Positions 26,683 to 35,068 of a stretch of 45,327 nucleotides of DNA are shown piece by piece. Made by a program: the position numbers and the translations under genes. Position 1 is the stretch's first letter. Every line of letters starts with the position of its first letter. Under the pieces are notes generated by a model, which was not told the origin of the DNA, did no database searches, and saw only the letters and a program-made list of their open reading frames with translations. This stretch comes from Bryobacterales bacterium (GTDB lineage: Bacteria > Acidobacteriota > Terriglobia > Bryobacterales > UBA6623), in the NCBI GenBank assembly GCA_022824585.1, contig JAJDZN010000184.1:1-45327 (forward strand), read 5' to 3'.

Positions 26683-28110
26683 TCAGTCCGCCGCGATCGC
26701 ATACAGGTGCGACCGGGTCATGATGAACAGGGTGCCGTTGGCCGCCACGGGAGTGGAGTAGATCACGTTCCCGAAGTTGATCTCCGACAGCACCTCCATC
26801 TCCCGCCCGGCCGTCAAGACGGACAGGTCGCCGTCCTCGTCGCCGATCATCACCTTGCCGTCGACCACGTAGGGCGAACCCCACACTGCCGCCAGCATGT
26901 CGTGCTCCCACAGCAACTCGCCCGTAGCGAGATCCAAGGCATGGAAGAACCCCGAGAAATTGGCAGCGTAGACGATCCCGTCGTGGATAGCCACCGTCGA
27001 GATCGTGCGGCGGAACGGGTGGTGCCACACAACGTGGCTCTCGGTCACGTCCCCGCTCCCCGAGGCGTCTACGGCCCAGAGGTGTCCCACGCCCTCGCCG
27101 TGCTCGGGATCTTGGCCGACCGCGATGTAGACCTTGCCATCGAGCATGACGGGCGTCGCGATGAGGTTGTTGCGATCGCCGCGTCCCTGCTTCCATTCCG
27201 ATTCCTTGGGATTGGTGTCGAACTTCCAAATCAGATCGCCGGTTTCCGGCACGAAACTGTAGAGCCATCCATCGCCGCCAGCGAAGACCACCTGTTGCTT
27301 GCCACCGGCCGTGCCGTACGCCGGCGATGACCACTGGCCGTGCAGAATGTTGCGGCCGGGCGAGCGGTCTTCCCACACGATCTCGCCAGTCTTGCGGTTC
27401 AGAGCCAGGAAGCTCGGGCTGCGCGGGGAGGGGATGTTGATGTGCGATTCGTCCACTCCGTTCGAAGTATTGACGAACAGCAGGTCGCCCACGATAAGCG
27501 GCGAGGTGGCGGCCATGTTATGGGGGAAGACGCCTAGGTCGTTGTACATGTCCAGCGACCAGATCACGTCGCCGTCTGTCGGATCCTGCTTGGCCTCATC
27601 CTTGTACGGGCCGTCGTTCTCGCCATCGCGGAAGCCAGCGGCGTCTAGCGCCAGCACTTCCGCGCGGTTGGAGACGTAGTAGACGACGCCATCGGCCACT
27701 GCCGGCGAGGAGCAAACGCCCTGCTCGGGCCAGTCGTTGACTCGCCCGGCCTCGAGCTTCGCGTGCGTCATTTGCCACAAGAATTCGCCGGTTTGCTCGT
27801 CGAAGGCCATCACCACGCCGCGGTCGCCGCCATAGGCCTCGTCGCGCATCAGCTCGTTGTTGGTGCCTAGAAAAACCTTGCCGTCGGCGATCACCGGGTT
27901 GCCGTAGGACTGCGACCCGATCTCGGCCTTCCACTTGATCCGCTCCATGGTCTTGAGGTCCCACGTGCGAGGAATGCCGCTCTCTGAAGACACCATGTTG
28001 CGGGATGCGTTCCCTCCCCACATCGGCCAGTCGGCGCCTGAGGCCGCCGAGGTCAGCGTGGCTGAGAGCGCGATAGCGAGACAGTGGCTTTGGATTGGGC
28101 GAGCTAGCAT
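26683..28110 (-). CDS. Secreted PQQ-type beta-propeller protein
   Basis: The 475-residue precursor has a signal peptide (ending TLTSAASGA) and then DWPMWGGNASRN, the usual first propeller blade of PQQ-like quinoproteins. Repeats such as VMAFDEQTGEFLWQMTHA, LALNRKTGEIVWEDRSPG, YSFVPETGDLIWKFDT and HALDLATGELLWEHDM define about seven or eight blades. No CxxCH haem motif and no recognised dehydrogenase catalytic set is evident, so it may bind a ligand or another protein rather than oxidise alcohols. It is followed 10 bases later by the EhpF-like gene and preceded 22 bases earlier by a longer propeller gene, a tight apparent operon. Confidence 0.88.
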   Translation of the reverse strand: MLARPIQSHCLAIALSATLTSAASGADWPMWGGNASRNMVSSESGIPRTWDLKTMERIKWKAEIGSQSYGNPVIADGKVFLGTNNELMRDEAYGGDRGVVMAFDEQTGEFLWQMTHAKLEAGRVNDWPEQGVCSSPAVADGVVYYVSNRAEVLALDAAGFRDGENDGPYKDEAKQDPTDGDVIWSLDMYNDLGVFPHNMAATSPLIVGDLLFVNTSNGVDESHINIPSPRSPSFLALNRKTGEIVWEDRSPGRNILHGQWSSPAYGTAGGKQQVVFAGGDGWLYSFVPETGDLIWKFDTNPKESEWKQGRGDRNNLIATPVMLDGKVYIAVGQDPEHGEGVGHLWAVDASGSGDVTESHVVWHHPFRRTISTVAIHDGIVYAANFSGFFHALDLATGELLWEHDMLAAVWGSPYVVDGKVMIGDEDGDLSVLTAGREMEVLSEINFGNVIYSTPVAANGTLFIMTRSHLYAIAAD

Positions 28111-28132
28111 TTCGATCTCCGGGTAGCTGCGG

Positions 28133-30337
28133 TCAGCCGCCGAACGGCTTGACCTTGAGGTTGTCGTAGTGGATGTCGGCCGAAGAGTAGCCGTAGATGC
28201 CCGGGCTGCCGTGGTCGTGCCCTAGGGCATCCACGGCCTCGATGGTCCACGCCTCGGGTTCGTCATCGCCCTTCGGCCAGACCTTGCCGCGGATTGCGGT
28301 GCTGCCGTCCGCGGCGGGCTCCACGCGCAGCTTGACGCGGTACCAAACCTCGGGGTCCCATTCCAAGGGGACCTCCTTCGAGAAGCGGCCCAGCTCTGAC
28401 AGCCATGTGCGGATCATCAGGCTCTGGGCGTTGCCCATCAGAGCCAGCGTGTAGCGGTGGGACACCAAGCCCATGTCGGCCATGCGCCGGCGCTGCTCCA
28501 TCGACATCATCTCGGCCTCGATCTCGTAGCCGCTCTGCAGCGGGTTGCCGACATAGACCGTCGTACGCCAGGACCGCGGGTTGCCTGACGGCTTCTTGAG
28601 CTGCTTGCCGCCGTCGGCCTCGACTACGGCGAAACGCCCTCGTGCGGCCGACCAGCCGTCCGGCACGGCGTCGACGCTGTAACGCTCGAAGTCCTCGGTG
28701 AAGCTGCCGGTCGGCCGGACCGCCACGCGGGCCTGGCCGCTGAGGTCGCCGATAGTCGCGACGATTAGTCCGCCCTGCGGGAATTGGTTGCCAGCCGTGA
28801 AATCTCCGTCCGGGCCTAGGTTCCCTTCGAGCGCGCCCTCGATCGACCAAGTCGCGTCGCGCTCGCCGATGAGGCGGCCCTTTGCGTCGAATAGCCTGGC
28901 CCGGAAACGTGCCCGGCCGCCCGGCGCGAGGTTGATCTCGCCGGGCACCACTTGCACGTGAGCTGGAGCGGAGCCGGCCGGTGCCGCTCCCGGCCCGCTG
29001 TCAGCCGGCGGAGCGCTGCCGGGCCTGCCCTGCGCGTTGCCGATGCAGTAGATCATGTTGTTGGTGATGAAATAGACCCGCCCGTTAGCGATAGCAGGGG
29101 ATCCGTTGATCTGCGTTGCGCTGCCGTCGGGGTTCTTGAATTCATCGAGATCGGTCCGGCTCGGCTCTTGGCGCCCGGAAAGCCGCAGGATATGCAGCTT
29201 GCCGTCCACGTCCGAGACGTACAGCTTGTTGTCGCCAATGACGGGCGAGGAGCGCTGGGCGATTCCGATGTTGCGCGTCCACAATTCGTCGCCAGTCGCG
29301 CCGTCGAACGCGACCAAGTTGGCGGAGTTGTCCACGTGGTAGAGAATGCCGTCTTGGATCGCCGGCGAGGCGTAGCCGGCGGCGAAGCCGTCGACCATCC
29401 AAAGTTGCTTCGGCCGGCCGTCGGTAACATCGGCTGCATCCAGCGCGACAAGGCGCCCCATCGAGGTGCTGCCGTCGACGTTTTCCTCGCTGTGGGAGGC
29501 GTAAACAGTAGTGCCGTCGACCACTACCGAGGAGTTAATGCCGCGTTTCGACAGCGAGAACTCCCAGACCTTGATCCCCGTCGCGGCCTGCATCGCATAG
29601 ATGCCGCCGTCGCCGTTGCCGGCGATCAACAAGCGTTGACCGTCGACCTCGCGAACGACCGGCACCGTGTACGTCGTGTCGTAGGGGGCCTTGCCGGGCG
29701 TGGACAGCCAGACCGTCTCGCCAGTGCGCTTGTCCAGCGCGTAAAAGCGGTGTCGCGGAATGAAGGTGGATCCCCAGCCCGCGGACAGGAAGCTCACCAC
29801 CAGCAGGTCTCCGTCGAGAACCGGTGTCACGGTGCGGCCGCCGAAGCCCGAGATTCGGCCGATTTCCTCGGATGTCGAGCGCTCCCACAATACGTTGCCC
29901 TCTGGATCGAACGCGATGATCATGCCCTCGACGCCGTGCGCGAACACATTGCCGGTGCTCGGGTCGGCCACCAAGCTGGCCCAGCCTACGCGGTGGTGGG
30001 GGATGTCAGTTTGGAAGACGCTGTAGCGGTACTCCCAAACCGGCGCGCCGGTGTCGGCGTCCAGGCAGGCGACTTGCTCCTGCCAGCGCGTGGGCGTGTC
30101 CGGCTCGGCTAGACGGATCATGCAGACGCGATCGTCCACTACCACGGGCGCGGAGCGCCCGCCGTAGGGTGCCTTCCAAAGCAGGTTTTCGCCGTCCGGG
30201 GACCAGTTGTCCGGCAAACCGGTATCTTGCGACACTCCATCGGACAAAATGCCTCGCCACGCCGCCCACGAATCTGCTGCGGACAGCTCCGCGCACAAGA
30301 TGAACATCAGCGACAGCGATAGCACGGACACTCTCAT
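28133..30337 (-). CDS. Secreted PQQ-type propeller protein with C-terminal Ig-like and lectin-like domains
   Basis: From the ATG at 30337 the precursor has 734 residues with a signal peptide (MRVSVLSLSLMFILCAELSA); an ATG at 30358 adds seven residues and is the alternative. Residues about 25-430 form a propeller (SWAAWRGILSDGVSQDTGLP, YALDKRTGETVWLSTPGKAP, VAFDGATGDELWTRNIGI). A proline/alanine linker, an Ig-like region (VVPGEINLAPGGRARFRARL) and a C-terminal region of about 190 residues follow (DGWSAARGRFAVVEADGGKQ to IHYDNLKVKP). The last resembles LamG or DUF1080-type sugar-binding folds. No haem motif is seen. It is the first gene of the leftward group. TATACT at 30410-30405 is a possible -10 box. 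Confidence 0.87.
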   Translation of the reverse strand: MRVSVLSLSLMFILCAELSAADSWAAWRGILSDGVSQDTGLPDNWSPDGENLLWKAPYGGRSAPVVVDDRVCMIRLAEPDTPTRWQEQVACLDADTGAPVWEYRYSVFQTDIPHHRVGWASLVADPSTGNVFAHGVEGMIIAFDPEGNVLWERSTSEEIGRISGFGGRTVTPVLDGDLLVVSFLSAGWGSTFIPRHRFYALDKRTGETVWLSTPGKAPYDTTYTVPVVREVDGQRLLIAGNGDGGIYAMQAATGIKVWEFSLSKRGINSSVVVDGTTVYASHSEENVDGSTSMGRLVALDAADVTDGRPKQLWMVDGFAAGYASPAIQDGILYHVDNSANLVAFDGATGDELWTRNIGIAQRSSPVIGDNKLYVSDVDGKLHILRLSGRQEPSRTDLDEFKNPDGSATQINGSPAIANGRVYFITNNMIYCIGNAQGRPGSAPPADSGPGAAPAGSAPAHVQVVPGEINLAPGGRARFRARLFDAKGRLIGERDATWSIEGALEGNLGPDGDFTAGNQFPQGGLIVATIGDLSGQARVAVRPTGSFTEDFERYSVDAVPDGWSAARGRFAVVEADGGKQLKKPSGNPRSWRTTVYVGNPLQSGYEIEAEMMSMEQRRRMADMGLVSHRYTLALMGNAQSLMIRTWLSELGRFSKEVPLEWDPEVWYRVKLRVEPAADGSTAIRGKVWPKGDDEPEAWTIEAVDALGHDHGSPGIYGYSSADIHYDNLKVKPFGG

Positions 30338-30447
30338 ACTGGACTCTGGCGCTCTCATGGGATCAGGGTGCAGTGGCGGGCAGACAGCCGCAGGCCACCG
30401 TTCCAGTATAAGCGTGGGGGCGGCCTCATGATTCCATGTTGAGGGGG

Positions 30448-30531
30448 CTACGGGATCTCGCGGGGCCGCTCTTAGATCAGGCGGGACAGTTGTCGGATCA
30501 GGCGGGGCACTTCTTAGATCAGTCGGTTCAC
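30448..30531. repeat. 21-bp tandem repeat, four copies
   Basis: Copies occupy 30448-30468, 30469-30489, 30490-30510 and 30511-30531. The shared core is GATCAGGCGGG with small changes; the first copy is the most divergent. An open frame from the ATG at 30436 to 30675 crosses it and turns the repeat into heptads of the form LLDQAGQ, but the rest of that frame is unlike a normal protein. The array lies in the 300-base gap between the divergent propeller operon and the B12 gene. Function unknown: it could be a regulator site or a slippage product. Confidence 0.75.
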
Positions 30532-30680
30532 CTCTTGGCTAGCGCCCCGGAGTGCTCGAACGATGTCGGCTGGTTCTTGCGGGCGTGGTCCGCTTGCTCG
30601 GATTCCTGGTGGCCAGCCCTGCCGCCGCTGTTTTGCCCGCTGGATGAAGCACGCCTGGATTGTGACTTAAGATAGCCACG

Positions 30681-31103
30681 ATGCCTCGCGGATCGCTTGC
30701 CCCGCCCGTGCGCGTGCTGGTCGCCAAGCCCGGATTGGACGGCCACGACCGCGGTGCCAAGATCATCGCTCGCGCATTGCGCGACGCGGGCATGGAGGTC
30801 GTCTACACGGGGCTACGCCAGACTCCCGAGCAGATCGTCAGCGCGGCAGTGCAGGAAGATGTCGAATTCATCGGCCTATCGATCCTTTCGGGTGCACACA
30901 TGGCGATCGTGCCCCGCGTGCTGGCGTTGCTCAAAGAAGCCGACGCAACCGATATCCGCCTGATCGTCGGCGGGATCATTCCCGATACCGATGCGGAGAC
31001 GTTGCTAGGCATGGGCGTGGCGCGCGTCTTCCAGCCGGGAGCTTCGCTGGAATCCATCGTGGACTTCTTGCGAGACAACCGACCATCGCGCGAATTGGCC
31101 TAG
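30681..31103 (+). CDS. Cobalamin-binding subunit of a methylmalonyl-CoA-type mutase
   Basis: The 140-residue protein is a free-standing B12-binding domain: [20 protein letters not shown] contains the DGHDRG (DxHxxG) motif whose histidine replaces dimethylbenzimidazole as the lower axial cobalt ligand. [10 protein letters not shown] and [13 protein letters not shown] complete the Rossmann-like fold. In archaea and many bacteria such a small subunit pairs with a separate catalytic subunit to isomerise methylmalonyl-CoA, isobutyryl-CoA or related acyl-CoAs. No catalytic subunit, MeaB chaperone or epimerase is in the window, so the partner and substrate remain open. The ORF starts at an ATG and is followed 84 bases later by the DUF2520 gene. 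Confidence 0.9.
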   Translation: MPRGSLAPPVRVLVAKPGLDGHDRGAKIIARALRDAGMEVVYTGLRQTPEQIVSAAVQEDVEFIGLSILSGAHMAIVPRVLALLKEADATDIRLIVGGIIPDTDAETLLGMGVARVFQPGASLESIVDFLRDNRPSRELA

Positions 31104-31187
31104 TGTGCCGAGTGTCCGTCCACGCTGATGCGGCACTGTGGCTTGAATCGAGCGCGCGGACTCGGCCAAGCGCCATAATGGCCCGTT

Positions 31188-32045
31188 GTGTCCCAAGGCT
31201 TGACTGTAGGAATCGTCGGCGCGGGCAGCGTCGGCCAGGCGCTGGCCCGCTTGCTGGCGGCCGAGTTCGACGTGATTGTCACATCGCGCAGCCGCGCTCG
31301 CGCGGCGGCCGCCGCGGCCGGTATCGAAGCCAGGGCCGCGACTCTCGAAGCGCTCGCTTCCAGCAGCGATTGCGTGATCGTCGCCGTGCCTGACAGGGCC
31401 GTCTCGGAGGTCGCTGCGGCTCTGGCGCGATTCGATCTCGCCGCGGCTCTCCAGACCAGCGGAGCACTGGGGCCGGCCAGTCTGGCGCCGCTTCGGAAGC
31501 GCGGTGTTCCGTGCGCCATGTTCCATCCGCTACAGACGTTTCCGACGCCAGGCGCGGGAGCGCAGCGGTTGCCCGGCTCGGCGGTGGGAGTTTGCGGCGA
31601 CGACCGCGCCCTGGCTTGGTGCGAGCGCTTGGCAGGCGCGCTGCGATGCACCACGCTCAGGGTCTCTGAGGATCGATTGGCGCAGTACCACGCGGCGGCG
31701 GTGCTCGCCAGCAACTGCGTGGTCGGTTTGGTCGACGCGGCGGCGACGCTCATGGACGGTGCGGGCGTCGAGCGCGCGGATGCGCTGCGCGCCCTGCGCC
31801 CGTTGCTGGATGCCAGCCTTGAGAATGCATCTACAATGGAAGCGAACCAAGCGTTAACCGGCCCCGTCGCGCGGGGAGATGCGGTTACAGTGCGGCGCCA
31901 CTTAAGCTCAATGCGGAATTCGCCGACACCGCTTGTCGGCCTCTACCGGGCTTTCGGGGAGTACCTGTTGGATTTGGCGCAGCGGCGCGGCCTGCCGGAC
32001 GCTGAAGCCGCCGCCGTGCGATCCGCGCTCAGCGAGGAATGCTAA
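31188..32045 (+). CDS. Rossmann-fold DUF2520 protein, possible ketopantoate reductase substitute
   Basis: The 285-residue protein (GTG start) has an N-terminal NAD(P) Rossmann fold (LTVGIVGAGSVGQALARLLA) followed by a DUF2520 domain, recognisable from the segment AMFHPLQTFPTPGAGA and the helical part YHAAAVLASNCVVGLVDAAA. Such proteins resemble 6-phosphogluconate/ketopantoate reductase-type dehydrogenases. It overlaps panB by seven bases and precedes panC, while no panE or ilvC is present. I infer that it may reduce ketopantoate to pantoate in this operon; that is untested. Two histidines near the conserved segments could take part in catalysis. Confidence 0.85.
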   Translation: MSQGLTVGIVGAGSVGQALARLLAAEFDVIVTSRSRARAAAAAAGIEARAATLEALASSSDCVIVAVPDRAVSEVAAALARFDLAAALQTSGALGPASLAPLRKRGVPCAMFHPLQTFPTPGAGAQRLPGSAVGVCGDDRALAWCERLAGALRCTTLRVSEDRLAQYHAAAVLASNCVVGLVDAAATLMDGAGVERADALRALRPLLDASLENASTMEANQALTGPVARGDAVTVRRHLSSMRNSPTPLVGLYRAFGEYLLDLAQRRGLPDAEAAAVRSALSEEC

Positions 32046-32878
32046 CCGTGCGCAACATCCACCAAGTTGTCAGAGCCCCCGACCTGCTGCGCATGAAGCG
32101 CGCCGGCGACAGGATCGCGATGCTGACCGCGTACGACTTCACCATGGCGCGCCACCTGGACCGCGCCGGGGTCGACGTGCTCCTAGTGGGCGACTCGCTC
32201 GGCATGGTCGTGCTGGGGCAGCCCAACACGCTGTCGGTCACCCTGGACATGATCGCGCATCACACCGCGGCCGTGTCCCGGGCCGTGTCCCGCGCATTGG
32301 TCGTTGCCGACATGCCCTTCCTCAGCTGCCACGTCGGCGTCTCCGAGGCCGTGCGCGGCGCCGGTCGGCTTGTCAGCGAGGCCGGCGCCCAAGCAGTCAA
32401 AGTGGAGGGCGGCCACCAGGTATTGGAAGTGGTGCAGCGATTGGCGGAAGCGGGTATCCCGGTCATGGGGCACTTAGGTCTCACGCCGCAGTCCATTCAC
32501 CAGGTTGGAGGCTTTCGCAAGCAGGCGCGCGACTCGGACGAGGCCAGGAAACTGCTCGAAAGCGCCCATGCCTTGCAGGCGGCTGGCGCGTTCGCACTCG
32601 TGCTCGAGATGATCCCGGACAAGGTTGCAGCGGACGTGACCCAATCGCTGGAGATCCCGACCATCGGCATCGGGGCTGGCCCGTACTGCGACGGGCAAGT
32701 CCTTGTCAGCCACGATGCGTTCGGACTCTACGACGAATTCACGCCGCGCTTTGTCAAGCGCTTCGCGGAGTTGGGCCAGCAGCTGCAGGTTGCCGCCGAA
32801 GACTATGTCCGCGAAGTTCGCCGGGGCGAGTTCCCCGTCTCTGGAAAGAAGGTCCTCAGCGGCCGCTATTCGGACTGA
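32039..32878 (+). CDS. panB: 3-methyl-2-oxobutanoate hydroxymethyltransferase
   Basis: The 279-residue enzyme makes ketopantoate from alpha-ketoisovalerate and methylene-tetrahydrofolate, the first step of pantothenate synthesis. Diagnostic blocks are IAMLTAYDFTMARHLDRAG, LLVGDSLGMVVLGQPNTLSV, DMPFLSCHVGVSEAV and VKVEGGHQVLEVVQRLAEAG; the C-terminus has PTIGIGAGPYCDGQVLVSHD. The ATG at 32039 overlaps the DUF2520 stop by seven bases. A GTG at 32048, with GAGGA nine bases upstream, is an alternative start that would lose only three residues. It is followed after five bases by panC. The adjacent folD at 8 kb is not linked to it. Confidence 0.96.
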   Translation: MLTVRNIHQVVRAPDLLRMKRAGDRIAMLTAYDFTMARHLDRAGVDVLLVGDSLGMVVLGQPNTLSVTLDMIAHHTAAVSRAVSRALVVADMPFLSCHVGVSEAVRGAGRLVSEAGAQAVKVEGGHQVLEVVQRLAEAGIPVMGHLGLTPQSIHQVGGFRKQARDSDEARKLLESAHALQAAGAFALVLEMIPDKVAADVTQSLEIPTIGIGAGPYCDGQVLVSHDAFGLYDEFTPRFVKRFAELGQQLQVAAEDYVREVRRGEFPVSGKKVLSGRYSD

Positions 32879-32883
32879 GCCGG

Positions 32884-33747
32884 ATGGCAACCGAGCGCAT
32901 CGAGCGCATCGCCCACGTCCGCGAGCGCGTCGCGGCTGCCAAGCAGCGCGGCCTGCGCGTGGGTTGCGTGCCTACCATGGGCGCGCTTCACGCCGCCCAT
33001 ACCGCCATGTTCGATCGGGCCCGGGAGGAGTGCGATCTGGTGGTTGCCACGATCTTTGTCAATCCGCTCCAGTTCGACCGTAAGGACGACTTGCGCAGCT
33101 ATCCCAGAGACGTCAATTCCGACTTGATTGTCTGCGAGCGCCACGGCGTAGACGTGGCGTTCGTACCGGCCGTTGCGGAAATGTACCCGCGGCCTCCCGC
33201 GATGACCGTCGAGATCGAGGGCCTTGCCGACGGCTTGTGCGGCGCGAGCCGCCCGGGGCATTTTCGCGGCGTCGCCACGGTTGTTCTCAAGCTGCTCAAC
33301 TCCGTGCAGCCTGATATCGCGTACTTCGGCGAGAAGGATTACCAGCAGCTTGCCATCGTGAGGCGGCTCGCCGAAGACGCCTGCCTGCCGGTCGAGATCG
33401 CGAGCGTGGAAACGGTGCGGGAACCCGACGGTTTGGCGCTGAGCTCGCGCAATGTCCTGCTGAGTCGCGCCGAGCGGGCGTCAGCTCCAGCGATCTTCCG
33501 CGCACTACAGCGCGCGCGGGACGCGGTGGAGTCCGGCCAGCAAGACGCTGGGAAGGTGGTGGCTCTAGCTAGGCAGGTTCTCGATGGAGAGCCGCTGCTC
33601 CGGCTGGACTATCTCGAGATCGTCGACCCGGGCACGCTCGAGCCAGTGCGATCGATCCTTGGCCCGGTTCGCATCGCAGCTGCTGCTTTTCTTGGCTCGA
33701 CGCGTCTGATCGACAACATTCATGCGGCTCCGCTGAAGGCGCGATAA
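32884..33747 (+). CDS. panC: Pantothenate synthetase
   Basis: The 287-residue enzyme joins pantoate and beta-alanine through a pantoyl-adenylate. The motif VGCVPTMGALHAAHTAMF holds the class I nucleotidyltransferase signature in the form HAAH rather than the common HxGH. Other family blocks follow: VATIFVNPLQFDRKDDLRSY, RPGHFRGVATVVLKLLN, YFGEKDYQQL and the KMSKS-equivalent LSSRNVLLS. The frame is open to 31933, but that part is the reading of panB in another frame; the ATG at 32884 is the family start. Its TAA stop overlaps the ATG of a sulfatase gene by one base. Confidence 0.94.
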   Translation: MATERIERIAHVRERVAAAKQRGLRVGCVPTMGALHAAHTAMFDRAREECDLVVATIFVNPLQFDRKDDLRSYPRDVNSDLIVCERHGVDVAFVPAVAEMYPRPPAMTVEIEGLADGLCGASRPGHFRGVATVVLKLLNSVQPDIAYFGEKDYQQLAIVRRLAEDACLPVEIASVETVREPDGLALSSRNVLLSRAERASAPAIFRALQRARDAVESGQQDAGKVVALARQVLDGEPLLRLDYLEIVDPGTLEPVRSILGPVRIAAAAFLGSTRLIDNIHAAPLKAR

Positions 33748-35060
33748 TGGCGCCAGTGCACCGGATCGCTTCGCTCTTCGCTTGTTCCCTGCTGTTCTGC
33801 TGGTCGACCGCATTGGCCGCGCCGAACATTGTCTTGTTGTTTGCCGACGACCTCGGCTACGGAGACCTCGGCGTTTACGGCAACCCTACGATCCGCACCC
33901 CCAACCTCGACAGGCTCGCCTCCCAGGGACTGCGGATGACGGCGTTCTACTCGGCACCGTCCTGCGTGCCTGCGCGCACACAGCTGCTGTTGGGGCGCTA
34001 CCCGAGCCGAACGAACGTGAGAGGCACTTCGGTGGGGGGCGATGGCGGGATTCCGGACGAGTACGTGACCCTGGCCCAAGCCCTGGGCGCGGCCGGCTAC
34101 CGGACCGCGATGGCGGGCAAGTGGCACCTCGGATACGCCCGCGCCGAGTACCTGCCGGTCGGAAAGGGCTTCGACAGCTGGTTCGGCCTGCCGTACTCCA
34201 ACGACATGATCAAGCCGTGGGTCCAAACGGACGAGCCCCTGTGGCTGTACCGTGACGCCGAGCGTGTCGAGCATCCGGTCGACCAAGACCAGCTCACCTT
34301 GCGCTACACGGCGGAAGTGGTGAGTGTGATCCGAGAGAGATCTAGCCAGCCGTTCTTCGCATATCTGGCTTACAGCATGCCTCACTTACCGCTTCGCACT
34401 GCCGGACGCTTTCGCGGCACGTCGCGATCGGGGCTCTACGGCGATGTGATCGAGGCCATCGACTGGTCGGCGGGTCAGGTCGTGCAGGCCTTGGACGAGA
34501 CCGGACAATCCGACGACACGATCGTGATCTTCACCAGCGACAACGGCCCTTGGCTGAACTTGCCCGACCGCATGCTCTCGGGTGGTGTCGTGCCGTGGCA
34601 CGCTGGTTCGCCAGGGCCTCTCAGGGGGGCCAAGCACACTACTTACGAAGGCGGAGTGCGTGTCCCCTTCATCGTCCGTTGGCCAGGCATCGCGCAGCCG
34701 GGCACGGTAACCGCGGAGATGGGAGCGACCTTGGACCTGTACGCCACCTTGCTGGCGGCTGGCGGCGGGGAGGTGCCCGCCGACTCCGACGGACACGACC
34801 TCACAGCGCTGTGGGCTGGGCGCACAGCGCAGTCGCCGCGCCGGGAGTTTATCTATCACCGGGGAGGCAACGTGCAGGGCATTCGAGCGGGACCCTGGAA
34901 GTTGCGCATCATCGAGGGCGAGGAACTATTCCACCTCGACCGGGATCCTTCCGAGCGTTACAACGTTGCCGCCGAGCATCCCGAGATCGTCGCGCGACTG
35001 CGACAGCGAATTGACGAGTACACGTCGCGCGTCGCCGAAGAGATGGGCCAGGCACCCTGA
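33747..35060 (+). CDS. Secreted sulfatase (Cys type), coupled to panC
   Basis: The 437-residue precursor has a signal peptide (LFACSLLFCWSTALAAPN), then the sulfatase core: NIVLLFADDLGYGDLGVYGN with metal-binding aspartates, and the maturation motif C73-V-P-A-R77 (SAPSCVPARTQLLLGRYP), whose Cys would be converted to formylglycine. AMAGKWHLGY, VIFTSDNGPW and a C-terminal GVRVPFIVRWPG complete the alkaline-phosphatase-superfamily pattern. The substrate sulfate ester is unknown. The start codon overlaps the panC stop (TAATG), so it is translated within a vitamin operon, an unexpected place for a secreted hydrolase. No sulfatase-maturing enzyme is in the window. Confidence 0.93.
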   Translation: MAPVHRIASLFACSLLFCWSTALAAPNIVLLFADDLGYGDLGVYGNPTIRTPNLDRLASQGLRMTAFYSAPSCVPARTQLLLGRYPSRTNVRGTSVGGDGGIPDEYVTLAQALGAAGYRTAMAGKWHLGYARAEYLPVGKGFDSWFGLPYSNDMIKPWVQTDEPLWLYRDAERVEHPVDQDQLTLRYTAEVVSVIRERSSQPFFAYLAYSMPHLPLRTAGRFRGTSRSGLYGDVIEAIDWSAGQVVQALDETGQSDDTIVIFTSDNGPWLNLPDRMLSGGVVPWHAGSPGPLRGAKHTTYEGGVRVPFIVRWPGIAQPGTVTAEMGATLDLYATLLAAGGGEVPADSDGHDLTALWAGRTAQSPRREFIYHRGGNVQGIRAGPWKLRIIEGEELFHLDRDPSERYNVAAEHPEIVARLRQRIDEYTSRVAEEMGQAP

Positions 35061-35068
35061 GCAGGACG

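Noticed and set aside
26093..27376. Leftward open frame of 427 codons bridging the EhpF-like and propeller genes
   Set aside because: It is out of frame with both clear genes and shows only arginine-rich frame-shifted sequence.
28952..30112. Rightward open frame of 386 codons over the long propeller gene
   Set aside because: It is an antisense shadow; the propeller repeats lie on the other strand.
30436..30675. Small gene of 79 codons containing the 21-bp repeats
   Set aside because: Only the repeat part is regular; the rest is rich in Cys and Trp and unlike a folded or secreted protein. Kept as a repeat, not as a gene.
31933..32883. Long N-terminal extension of panC
   Set aside because: It is panB read in another frame; the family start is at 32884.
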